From: Bombardia bombarda
Taxonomy: Eukaryota; Ascomycota; Sordariomycetes; Sordariales; Lasiosphaeriaceae
Assembly: GCA_030512295.1 (NCBI GenBank)
Contig: JAULSR010000002.1
Span: 496,001-560,000 of the forward strand
Reading direction: 5' to 3'
DNA: 64,000 nucleotides
The translations under genes and the position numbers were made by a program. The notes below the pieces were generated by a model. The model searched no databases, was not told where the DNA came from, and saw only the letters and a list, made by a program, of their open reading frames with translations. Shown one piece after another: positions 22,747-32,586 of the stretch; the first letter of the stretch is position 1; each line of letters opens with the position of its first letter.

Positions 22747-23967
22747 GTCGGAGGATATGCAAGACTGTGAACTTTTGGAGCAAGCACGCTTACAGGATCA
22801 GCAAACGGATTTATACACACGACCGACCGGACAAGAAAGACCACCAGAGCCAGGAAACAAACTCACGAGCTCAATTGACAATCGAACAAATTTCCCTGCC
22901 GATTCACGGAGTAGTGGAGTGATGGAAATCACAACGAAAAGGAGGGCGGCGGCGGTGGCGGGATAGGAGTGGTTGCGGATGGGGGAGCTGCTTGTCAGCT
23001 TCCAGAGGGATTTTTTTTTCTCCAACAGAGTCCAGCACGGGAAGCTTGCAGTTCGGACTTGGGACGTTGAACCCCAACGACAAAGTCACACTAGCGTCTA
23101 AGCGGTTTAGCGACCGCCCAGAAGCCTATCAGTCCTATCCTGGGTCCTGGTTGGGCGGGCCTAGGCGGCCCACTGCCCACCGCCTGCCACTTGCATTTGC
23201 CTGCCCGCGCCCCGAACTCCGAACTCTGTATGTACCATGAATTGGGCGAGCCTAACAAACTGGGAGCTCCGAGTCCCACGGAACATGTGGAGTTTGTTTC
23301 GAGCTGATATCGACTCTGGATGGTATATAAAAGACCAGAGAAGCATGATACTAAAAAGAGATAGTTAAGGGGAAATGTGCTATGCACTCAAAAGTGAATT
23401 CTGATAGAAGGAGTTCCAATTGAGATTTAATTGACCGAGTCTCGTCTAATATCTTGTCAAAAGAATACCGCCGCACTCGGAAAGATTTACACCTTGCCTC
23501 TGCATCGTTAGTGTTGAGGATTGCGGCTCCACCAAAGCTTCCTTCGCGCGTCTCGTCCGTGGGCTCCGACGTGCTCTCGGCGAGCTTACAGTGCATGACA
23601 AGATGACAAGCAGGACACCGACAGATTTAATACTATACCATTACCTAAGTAAATTGATATTATCACCAGACTAGTCAGAAAATGAAAAATAACCAATCAG
23701 ACATGTAAATGATATACCGACAGCGCTGGCTGTCAGAACTCAAACAGCTCAGCTGTGGCCGGCCAATATTAAATAGGTAGGTATATAAAGGTAGGCAGCA
23801 AGCTTTCTATAACCCTCAACGCAAAGCACTCTCCCCCCATACACCATCATTGTTACATTTTATGGCCGAGGATTCCTTTCCGCCCATTATCCCATCATTA
23901 TGTACAAAGAACTTGAGAAAAAAAAAGAAAAAGAGATGATGAAACAGTGTTGCACTACTGCAACCGC
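22747..23967. other. Intergenic region
   Basis: PDB1 promoter and ERG6 3' flank. No open frame with family features. Confidence 0.45.
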
Positions 23968-25249
23968 TTAGTTCAAGGGCTTGCGGCCAACCATGAGGTA
24001 CATGGGTGTGAAGAGGCCCTTCTTGGCGCCGGCAACGAGACCATCACCACCAACGGCGAGCGCATCGGCCGTCTTCTTGGTGCCCTTGGGCGCGAGGCCG
24101 ACAATCTCGAGGAAGCCGGTGAAGGCGTGGACGATGGTGCGGGCGGTGCGCGTCATGCGGAAGACGGTGAAGAAGTCGAGGTACGACTGCATGTACTTCA
24201 TCTCGCCGGCGAGCGGCCAGTACCAGGGGAGGCTATCGCCGCGGGCGGCGAGATCCTCGTGGTGGAGGAGCTCGAAGCCTACGTTCTTGATGGCCGCGAG
24301 GCCCTCCGAGATGGTCACCATGTTGGAGATGCCGTCGCCGACCTCGATGGCGAGGCGGATGTCGCGGTGCTCGAGGTTGTCGTTGTCGTACTCGTCCGTC
24401 ATCAGCCACTCGTACACGCCAAAGACGCCGCCGGGCTTGAGGACGCGGTAGATCTCGCCATAGACGCCCTCCAGCTTAGGGGCGTGCACAGTCGCCTCGA
24501 TGGCGTATACGGCGTCAAAGGAGTTGTCAGGGAAGGACATTTGCTGGTTGTTGCAGTTAGCATCTTGCGCTGCCAAAAGGTGTGTGTGCACATACCATAA
24601 AGTCACCCTTGACGAACTTGAGCTGGCCAGAGAGACCATCCTTGACGGCGTATTGTGTGGCGCGGTCGATCTGGTAGTCGTTGTTGTTGAGACCAGTGAT
24701 GTGCGCATCGGTGAACTTGGCAATCTCTCTCGCCGGGCCTCCAACACCACAGCCAACATCAAGAACCTTCATGCCGGCCTTGATGCCAATCTGGTGGGCG
24801 AGGAAGTGCTCGTGGCGGGCAATGGCCTGGTGGAAGCCCTCACCGGGGGAGAAGCGACAGAAGTGGAACGATTGGCCCCAGCCATACTCGTAGAAGTCGG
24901 TCGCGAGGTTGTAGTAGCTGCGCGCAGGGTGAGACAAATCAGCATCCGAGGCCCTAGTTCGCAGAACATGGACGGGTGGGAGGGGCGCAACTTACTGCTT
25001 GGTCAAAGTCGCATACTCCTTGGTGCGAGCCTCACGGTCAGCGGCAGTCTCGTTGGCAGCGGACTTGTTGTCGAAGTGCTTGAAGTACTCCTCGCTGGCG
25101 AGCTTGTTTGCGTCCTTGTCGCCCTTGGAAGCCTTGGAGAAAATGGCGCCGAAGCCACCCTTTGCCTGGGAAGACTGGCCGTGCATGGCCTTGTTGAAAC
25201 CGGCATCGCGCTGGTGGTTCTCCTCTTCGAGGGGCGCAACGGAACCCAT
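23968..25249 (-). CDS. ERG6: Sterol 24-C-methyltransferase
   Basis: Three exons, 25249-24996, 24917-24596 and 24543-23968, are separated by introns of 78 nt (24918-24995, phase 2) and 52 nt (24544-24595, phase 0). The joins give YATLTKHYYNLATDFYEYGW and VKGDFMQMSFPDNSF, both family-typical. The protein is 383 aa. The SAM site VLDVGCGVGGPAREIA follows the YEYGWGQSFHFCRF sterol-methyltransferase block; EATVHAPK and EWLMTDEYD lie further on, and the C-terminal sterol-binding domain ends in KGLFTPMYLMVGRKP. The enzyme methylates C-24 of zymosterol in ergosterol synthesis at the ER or lipid droplets. The gene is divergent from SLT11 across about 780 nt. Confidence 0.97.
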
Positions 25250-26026
25250 GTTGACGGTGGGTTGAGTAGTGGTAATGGGTTATTAAAAGAGTGAAAGGAT
25301 GTTGAATGGGCAGCTGGAGCGAGCGTTGAGGCTTTGATGATCTGTCAAAAAAAAAAAAAATCAAGATGCGGTGGTGGGCTGGTGCTCATATACAAAACAG
25401 GCCAGACGAGGAAAAAGTTTAGACAACCCCTATCGAGCGCGCCTTCACGATTTCTCCATGAAGCTTACCAGGGGTACGAAAGATAGCCGTTACCAGCGAG
25501 CAAATCTAAGCTGTCAGTTAGGCCAAGAGCCCCACACTGACACGTTTGGCCAATCTTAAGGCTCCGCCCATGCGAATTCGAATTCTGGAGCGATGCCGCA
25601 CACGAATACGAATTCGATCCCGTCGCCAAGCTTGTAATCCGAATGTAACTAAACAGTCGGGTGCTGCGCTTTTTTGCGAGCAGGGTCGATAATTGAGCGT
25701 AAAATACCGAAATTGATCGCCGTTCCCCCACAATTCTCACATGCCGCCACGCCAGGCAGTTAGGCGGGCGTCCCTTGTTCCTAGCGTGGGAGGGCAGCTC
25801 ACCAGCCACACACTTGTTCCTGTCAACTGTGGCAAGTTTTGAAAAGTGGGGATTTATCAGCAGATCCAAGCCACACTTGTCCATCAAAGAATCCTACCCG
25901 CTCGGGCGCATTTCGCGATTCGACTGATTTCATCACCGACCCATCACGGTACTTTTGCCTCGGACCTTTTTCCAAGATCCTCGTTAGCACCACACAACTA
26001 AAACAACCACAACATCAACAACAACG
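25250..26026. promoter_or_regulatory. Divergent promoter region of ERG6 and SLT11
   Basis: 777 nt between two outward-facing starts, with no open frame of note. It includes a pair of GAATTCGAATTC-like and GAATACGAATTC palindromic blocks near 25575-25615. The last 60 nt before the SLT11 ATG are a CA/AAC-rich leader. Confidence 0.4.
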
Positions 26027-27237
26027 ATGCCGCAAATCAAACAAGACCTCAACCGCTCCGGCTGGGAGGTGACCGACTTCCCCTCGGTCTGCGAGAACTG
26101 CCTGCCCGAGAACCCCTACGTCAAGATGCTTAAGGAGGACTACGGCGCCGAGTGCAAGCTGTGCACGCGCCCCTTCACCGTCTTCAGCTGGGCCGCCGAC
26201 CGCTCCCACGGCCGTAAGAAGCGCACAAACATCTGCCTCACGTGCGCCCGCCTCAAGAACGCCTGCCAGTGCTGCATCATGGACCTGCAGTTCGGCCTGC
26301 CCATCGTCATCCGCGACAAGGCCCTCGAGCTCGTCGCCCCCGGCCCCCAGAGCGATATCAACCGCGAGTACTTTGCCCAGAACAACGAGCACGCCATCGA
26401 GGAGGGCCGCGCCGGCATAGAGGAGTACGAGAAGGCCGACGAGAAGGCCCGCGACCTGCTTAGGAGGCTGGCCAACAGCAAGCCATACTTTCGGAAGGGG
26501 AGAGAGCTGGATCAGGATGGGAATCCGCTTTCCGGCGGCGGCGGTGGTGGTGGGGGGGGGGAGGAGGAGGAGGAGGCGCAACAGGCGGGAATGCCGCTGT
26601 GGGTGCTGGCGCTGGAGGACCGGGTCCCATTCGCACACGCGACTCCAGGGCGGCTGCGGCTGCGGGTGGCGGGCGCGGGGGACGCGGCGGCGGTGGTCGC
26701 GGCGGTGCAAGAAAGGGGCCGATCGCTGCAAACGCGCCGCCGCCCGGGCCCAAGGACTGGCTGCCGCCCAACGACCGGAGCATCATGTCGCTGTTCGTCA
26801 CGGGCATCGAGGACGACCTGCCCGAGTTCAAGCTGCGCGACTTCTTCAAGGTGTTTGGCAAGATCAAGTCCCTGGTCGTGTCGCACATGACGCATTGCGC
26901 GTTCGTCAACTACGAGACGCGCGAGGCAGCCGAGACGGCGGCGGCAGAGTGCAAGGGTCGCGCGGTCATTGCTGGGTGCCCGATGCGCGTCAGGTGGAGC
27001 GTGCCCAAGGCGATTGGGACGATGGACAAGGAGGAGCGTGCGGAGATGTTGAGGGATGGGAGGTCAGCGTTTGCTGATGCGAGGAGGAGGGGTGGAGGTG
27101 GAGGCGGACAGCAGGCGGCGATTGAAGGCGGCGGGGCCGGAGGGGCGGCAGCGCGAAAGGATGATCTATCGCGTCTTCTTGTGGCTGCGCCGCCGGGAGA
27201 GGGGGATGTACAGTATGCCAGTCTTGCTGGCAACTAG
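26027..27237 (+). CDS. SLT11: Pre-mRNA-splicing factor SLT11/ECM2-like, frame broken at a G10 run
   Basis: The N-terminal half has the SLT11 zinc-binding cysteines: SVCENCLPENPYVKM, GAECKLCTRPFTVFSW, NICLTCARLKNACQCC and MDLQFGLPIVIRDKALEL. The frame enters a glycine linker and runs into ten G at 26552-26561. After it, the same frame yields unrelated sequence, while the +2 frame continues a Gly/Ala linker and then an RRM: SLFVTGIEDDLPEFKLRDFF, FGKIKSLVVSHMTHCAFVNY, CPMRVRWSVPKAIG. The stop is at 27237. One extra G restores a single protein of about 403 aa, a normal SLT11 length. The factor joins the NineTeen/activated spliceosome and contacts U2-U6 RNA. No intron explains the break. Confidence 0.88.
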
Positions 27238-27573
27238 GTGTGGGAGGGAGAGAAAAGGGTTTTTCTTTTGTTTCAGTACTCAGGTTGGCAAGGCGTTTCG
27301 GTGGACAGGCATCACGGTTCAGGGGGTTTGGCTCGGATATATCTCTGCTGCATCATTATCATCATCGTTCCGGCATCAGGTCGGTTCTTGTTGAGTTATT
27401 ACATTCATAGATGTATATATACAATACATGGCAGCTTTGCGCTGCTGAATGACTACATGCATCCTTGCACGTCATCTTGCCCGCAATACAGTTGCCCCGT
27501 CTCTTGTGTAAAGGTGTGTGGTGTATGGTCATTATTAGGTTATCCGTTATTGTACAGGTCCTCTTCCCCTCGA
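27238..27573. other. Convergent intergenic region
   Basis: 3' flanks of SLT11 and MZM1, with TATATATACAATA-type AT-rich sequence. No gene is recognised. Confidence 0.45.
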
Positions 27574-28025
27574 CTATGGGTCGGAGCAGCATTTCCTCCC
27601 GTCGATCTTGATTGTCTGGCCTCCCATCTTGACGGTGTCGTTATCGCCTCGCTCGGTTTCCTCGTGTATCCGAAGTTCTGGAAGGGTTAGTTAACACGGC
27701 GTTATTCGGCTGTTTAGGAGGGTATGAAGCCCACTGTAAGTGTCTCCTACTCTCCTGCCCTGAACGACGTTGGATTTGAGGAAGCTGGCGAGTTCTTCTG
27801 CGCGCTGGATCGCAGGCTGCACTTCAGGGTCTGTCGCACTAAGCGTTGCCTTTTCCCTGAAACCCTGACGTATCTGAACTCGAGCGGCATCAAACACCCG
27901 GGCGTCGCCTGTTGTGATTACAGTTATTGGTATCAGGACGGATGACGACGGAAGCCAGAGGCGGATTTACCTTCAAAGGCAACCCTCGCGGCCCGCATCA
28001 GGTGTCTGTAGGCTTGAGTCGCCAT
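27574..28025 (-). CDS. MZM1: LYR-motif protein MZM1-like, complex III assembly factor
   Basis: Three small exons: 28025-27971, 27908-27735 and 27677-27574. Introns are 62 nt (27909-27970, GTAAAT..AACAG, phase 1) and 57 nt (27678-27734, GTGGGC..GTTAACTAACC..CCAG, phase 1). The 110-aa product begins MATQAYRHLMRAARVAFEGD, a degenerate LYR signature followed by the conserved Phe. It continues RVQIRQGFREKA, then AEELASFLKSNVVQG, GDTYKLRIHEETERGDND. This matches Mzm1, the matrix chaperone that stabilises the Rieske Fe-S protein before its insertion into complex III. The best GT donor for intron 2 by consensus (GTAGGA, 23 nt earlier on the transcript) breaks the frame; GTGGGC keeps the conserved YKLRIHE join. 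The gene is divergent from zuotin. Confidence 0.88.
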
Positions 28026-28378
28026 TTCGAAAATGACCTATGTTTGAATGAATTGGTCGCTGAACAATTGACTCGGGCCCGTAAATAAACTCGTCGGCGG
28101 AGGTATTGTCAACTCGATGGTCAAGCTGTTGAACAACTTGGTCGCTCCATAAATTGTGACCATGGCTTGGCCACCCATTCATGTCGTGCCGGAGTTGCTG
28201 CACAAACGTGGAGACTGCGCAGCATGATTGGCTACTTGCAATTTCATTGTGGGAACTGGCGCAGCAGGGATCAAAAAAATCTGGCGACCTTCAAAAAATC
28301 GGCTGCCCCTCCGCCTTTCGCTGCGTCTTGTACCTCACCACCATTTGCTCTATTCCAACAAAATAGTAGCAACCAAAA
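28026..28378. promoter_or_regulatory. Divergent promoter of MZM1 and zuotin
   Basis: 353 nt between outward-facing starts. No specific factor site is assigned. Confidence 0.4.
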
Positions 28379-29781
28379 ATGGCTACTTTCGTCTCCTACC
28401 CCCTGCCTTCCCTCCCCGAGGGATGGTCCGCCGAGAAGGACTTCAAGGCTGTCGGCAAGATCACTGCGGATGGCGCAACCCAGCGCACGATTGAGCCCGT
28501 CGGTCCTCACTTCCTCGCCCACGCCCGCCGCGCCCGCCACAAGCGCACCTTCTCCGAGGATGACCGGATACAGGCCCAGGAGCGCGCCAAGAATGTCGAG
28601 GAGGACAACGATGACGACATCAGCGAGCCCGAGGACCTGATGATGCTCAACCGCGATGCCAAGGACTGGAAGGTTTGTCGCGTCCCCCTATTAGCTGTTG
28701 GTTATGTCACTGGCTAACGCTCTCTCCTCCCGTCCAGACCCAAGACCACTACAAGGTCCTTGGCCTCTCCAAGTACCGCTGGAAGGCCACCGAGGACCAG
28801 ATCAAGCGCGCCCACCGCAAGAAGGTCCTCAAGCACCACCCCGACAAGAAGGCCGCTGCCGGTCGCACCGAGGACGACAACTTCTTCAAGTGCATCCAGA
28901 AGGCCACCGAGGTTCTCCTCGACCCCGTCAAGCGCCGCCAGTTCGACTCCGTCGACGAGGCGGCTGACGTCGAGCCTCCTACCAAGAAGCAGCTAGCCAC
29001 CAGCAAGTCCTACAAGCTGTGGGGCAACGTCTTCAAGTCGGAGGCGCGCTTCAGCAAGGTGCACCCCGTGCCCTCGTTCGGCGACGACAAGTCGTCCAAG
29101 GAGGACGTCGAGAACTTCTACAACTTCTGGTACAACTTCGACAGCTGGAGGACCTTTGAGTATCTCGACGAGGACGTGCCCGACGACAACGAGAACCGCG
29201 ACCAGAAGCGCCACGTGGAGCGCAAGAACGCCAACTCGCGCAAGAAGAAGAAGGTAGAGGACAACGCCCGCCTCCGCAAGCTGCTCGACGACTGCTCCGC
29301 CGCCGACGAGCGCATCAAGCGCTTCAGACAGGAGGCCAACGCCGCCAAGAACAAGAAGCGTCTCGACAAGGAGGCCGCTGAGAAGAAGGCCGCCGAGGAC
29401 GCCAAGGCCGCCAAGGAGGCTGCCGAGAAGGCCGCTAAGGAGGCCGAGGAAAAGGCCAAGCTCGATCGCGAGTCGAGCAAGAAGGCCAAGGAGGCGGCCA
29501 AGACGGCTGTCAAGAAGAACAAGCGCGTCATCCGCGGCTCCGTCAAGGACGCCAACTACTTCGCCGAGGGCGCCGCGTCCCCCGCCGCCATCGAGGCCGT
29601 CCTGAGCGATGTCGAGCTCGTCGCGGCCAAGGATGACCCCGAGGAGATCGCGGCTCTCGCTGCCAAGCTCACCGGCCTAAAGGTAGCTGATGAGATCAAG
29701 GGCGTGTGGAAGGAGGAGGTCCAGAGACTTGTCGCCGCTGGCAAGGTCAAGGAGTCGGAGATCAAGGCGTTCAACGCATAA
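28379..29781 (+). CDS. ZUO1: Zuotin-type ribosome-associated J-domain cochaperone
   Basis: Exons 28379-28672 and 28738-29781 are joined in phase 0 over a 65-nt intron (GTTTGT..GGCTAACGC..GTCCAG), giving DAKDWK-TQDHYKVLGL. The protein is 445 aa, close to yeast Zuo1 (433). The J domain at about 99-170 contains the HHPDKK catalytic tripeptide. The zuotin homology region follows (GNVFKSEARFSKVHPVPSFG, FYNFWYNFDSWRTFEYLDED), then a long Lys/Glu/Ala charged helix that binds the ribosome, and a C-terminal helical bundle (DPEEIAALAAKLTGL). With Ssz1 it forms the ribosome-associated complex that activates Ssb Hsp70 at the exit tunnel. Confidence 0.96.
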
Positions 29782-30636
29782 TGTGGTGTAGACTTATGGA
29801 TGCTGCTGCATTGTTTGCGATGAGTGTGTTGATACCATGACCATGACGTGTGGATAGACGTACAGACACAGACAGACATACAGAAAGACGGATCGGGGAT
29901 GGAGCGTTTTGTTTAGTGAAATGTATCAGAGATATATTCAAGAGACTCATTCACTCATTGTGCTGTTTGGTCTAGAATAACGACTTGCTATGCTTTCTTG
30001 ATCGTTTGTTTATATAGCGCACGCAACCTTTCTGATGACCAGTAGCGTATGACAGCAATATGGGTTGGTCAAGTAATAATAAACCAAACCAATACGCATT
30101 ACCGGCACGAGCAACCGTAATGAGCCTAGTATCATATAGTGCAGCACTTGTGCATGTGGCTATTATAACTAAACACTGCTTTTTTGCGGTCTCAAACAGA
30201 ATGTTAGGCTAAGTTTCGTCACTTCTAGTGTTTTCTAATAATTGGCTTTCATTAAACCTCGATTCTCATTGTTTTACAAGCGAGATATCCTTGTACATAG
30301 AGCTTGGAGGCGGTTGATATGCAACATCTAATATCGGTAACCATGACCTATATATATTTGATCGTGGTGCAAAGATGCATAAATACTGAGCAGTATATCC
30401 ACTTCTTTGCACATTTACAGTGAGACTCAATGAATATTAAACAGACGTTTCAAGTTCCATCGTTATACTTTTGATAAATGTGTCGACTTTGTGTAACATT
30501 TGCAGAGAGATACTACTGCAGTAAAAATAAATGGTGGAACAAACAACAAGTGTGGTGATAATCAAGAGCTAGTTCTCCGAATCATAATGCTGCTTCCAAT
30601 AAGAGTAAAACTAAAATAAAAAAAGGCAAAAGATAA
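29782..30636. other. AT-rich intergenic region
   Basis: No gene is recognised. The sequence is clearly richer in A and T than the segments to its left. Confidence 0.45.
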
Positions 30637-30733
30637 TGCCCAATAACAGGATTGAACTGTTGACCTTCGCATGACTTGATAGAAACAGATGCTACTATTA
30701 GTACGACGCTCTAACCAGCTGAGCTAATCGGGC
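30637..30733 (-). tRNA. tRNA-Ile (anticodon AAT) with a 23-nt intron
   Basis: On the minus strand, acceptor stem GCCCGAT pairs with ATTGGGC (one G-T), followed by A. The D-arm is GCTCAGCTGGTTAGAGC. Anticodon stem TCGTA/TGCGA holds loop CTAATA+A with anticodon AAT. An intron of 23 nt (30673-30695 on the plus strand) sits after position 37, the canonical place. The T-arm reads ACAGTTCAATCCTGT. The mature length is 74 nt. The upstream plus-strand A-run gives a T-run terminator on the transcript. Confidence 0.93.
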
Positions 30734-31212
30734 TGCTGGACTGTTGTAAGTCTTACCCTGTTGGTCCACCTAAGGCTGCAGCCGCCCAGGCTTCCGCCGG
30801 ACTTTCATCGCTTTTCCAAAGATAACAACCACCTCCAACGATATTATTACATTATGGACAGAATGATGAGAGCATCAAATTGGCAATGAATATTTTGCTT
30901 TTGTCACTTTCAACTTATTACGAGAAATGCAGTCAATTGGGGGACGGAAATCAAACTTTAGGTTATGGACCGAAGGGAGCATATGAATGCCTAAGCCGTG
31001 GCTCATTGTTAATTGGATAACTGGGGGAGCTCGAGGAACACACCTCAAGTCGAGTAAAGATCGGATATGCCAGTACAAGGTCACAACTTGAGTAGAGAAC
31101 AAAATACAATATAAAGACAGGTGGCTTGAAGGATTAGTCCAGAGGACATGATAAAGCCAGAGCCAAATGCACACATAGGCAACTAATGGAGAGCCACATC
31201 TATCAATTCCTA
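30734..31212. other. Intergenic region
   Basis: Lies between tRNA-Ile and the tyrosinase stop. No gene is recognised. Confidence 0.45.
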
Positions 31213-32586
31213 TCACTCATAAGCATAACAAAACGGCCCATCAACACTACTAACCAAATCCCTAATCTTGTACACCTTATCCCCCACCACCCCCAAATCC
31301 ACCAGATCGTCCAGCGACTGCTGCTTGCCGAACCCCATCATGGAATTCGAGCCTGCAATGACCTGCTGCCGCGCAGCAAAGTCCTGCGTCTGCCATATCG
31401 ACCACGTACGATCGATCATGCCGTGATGCACCCAAAAGGCCGGGTCGTTGGGCGACGTGTAGAAGTCCGCGCCCGGGTCGCCGGCGATGGTGAAATGCCC
31501 CGCGGGGTGCACGCCCATGCCGCCGGATGGGTTGGCGTTCTGCATGGTGTCCTGGAAGGTGCCGATGGTCTTGGAGGAGGTGATGAGGTTGGCGATGTCT
31601 TGGGTGCGACCGTAGCGGCTGCTGAGGTAGTTTGAGATGTCGCGGCGGAGGCAGCGCGGGTTGTCGCCGTAGCCGTCGGAGCGGGAGTTACGGGGGGGTG
31701 CCGGGTCGATGGCTGGGGAGACGGGGCCGAGGTGGATTGTCATACTGGTGGGTGGTGGTGTTAGAGGATATCATGGATTGGGTATGGGAAAGGGGGGGTT
31801 GAGGTATGTTACGTACTTCTTGAATGGTCCGGTCTCGACGCAGCCTCCTCCGTTGCCTGCTGGGGCATACATCGAGGCCTTGTGGTTGGTCTTCTTGCCG
31901 TTGCCGCTCAGACTGGTGTCGCTACCGTCAAAGATGGGTGACTTCTCAGGGTCTGCCGCCCAACGTCCCCAGTCCCAGTACTATGGTGGACAGGTCAGTC
32001 ATGATACCATAGAAGTTTGGCCTGAAGAAGAGCGCTTACCGGCTGTGTTCCGTTATACCCGCACTCATCACGCAGGACTCTTTCGAATGACCACAGATAG
32101 TATCGATGCCACGAGAGAAAGCTGCCCTGTAATATTGTTAGAAAAATTAGGTAATCTCATACACAAGGAGCTGCTGCTGGTGCACGTACTGTATTGTGGA
32201 TGGACATGGTTTGGTTGATATGGACTACGACGAAATCGTCGTATCGGGACTTTGCTCCTGGGAACTTTGTCTTGTCTAGCTCAGACGGCTTCTCCATGAT
32301 ACAGAGCATGGCGGCAATGTATGACTTCTTTTCCGCAGCAGTAATGTCACCCCTTGAACAGTCAAGTCAGCATCATATACCTGGGTATTCAAAGAATTCC
32401 AAGATGTACATACCACTCCCTGCGAATCTGAAGCTTGGCCTTCGTACATGTCTTTGACTTTGCCAGCTGGGCATCGAGGCTCGGCCTGCCCTTGTTTTGC
32501 AGATCAAGAACCGCATCGCCTGCCACAAGGTCAATGAAGAGCATCCATGGCACTGCAAGCAGCGCAAAGATAGAGAGGCGAGCCAT
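31213..32586 (-). CDS. Secreted tyrosinase (type 3 copper oxidase), five exons
   Basis: Exons: 32586-32414, 32352-32190, 32126-32040, 31980-31817, 31744-31213. Introns of 61, 63, 59 and 72 nt all have GT..AG ends, and all joins keep frame. The product is 372 aa. The signal peptide is MARLSIFALLAVPWMLFIDL.. and the segment CTKAKLQIRREWGDITAAEK is typical of the family. CuA ligands lie in DDFVVVHINQT, SIHNT and SFLSWHRYY; CuB ligands in GVHPAGHF and NDPAFWVHHGMIDR. YWDWGRWAADPEKSPIFDGS sits between them. The enzyme oxidises phenols to quinones; the secreted form suggests an extracellular polyphenol or melanin-related role. Intron 1 uses an AAG acceptor instead of CAG. There is no long C-terminal latency domain. 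The gene marks the right edge of the conserved segment. Confidence 0.93.

Noticed and set aside
23968..24600. Plus-strand frames over ERG6
   Set aside because: Shadows of the sterol methyltransferase exons.
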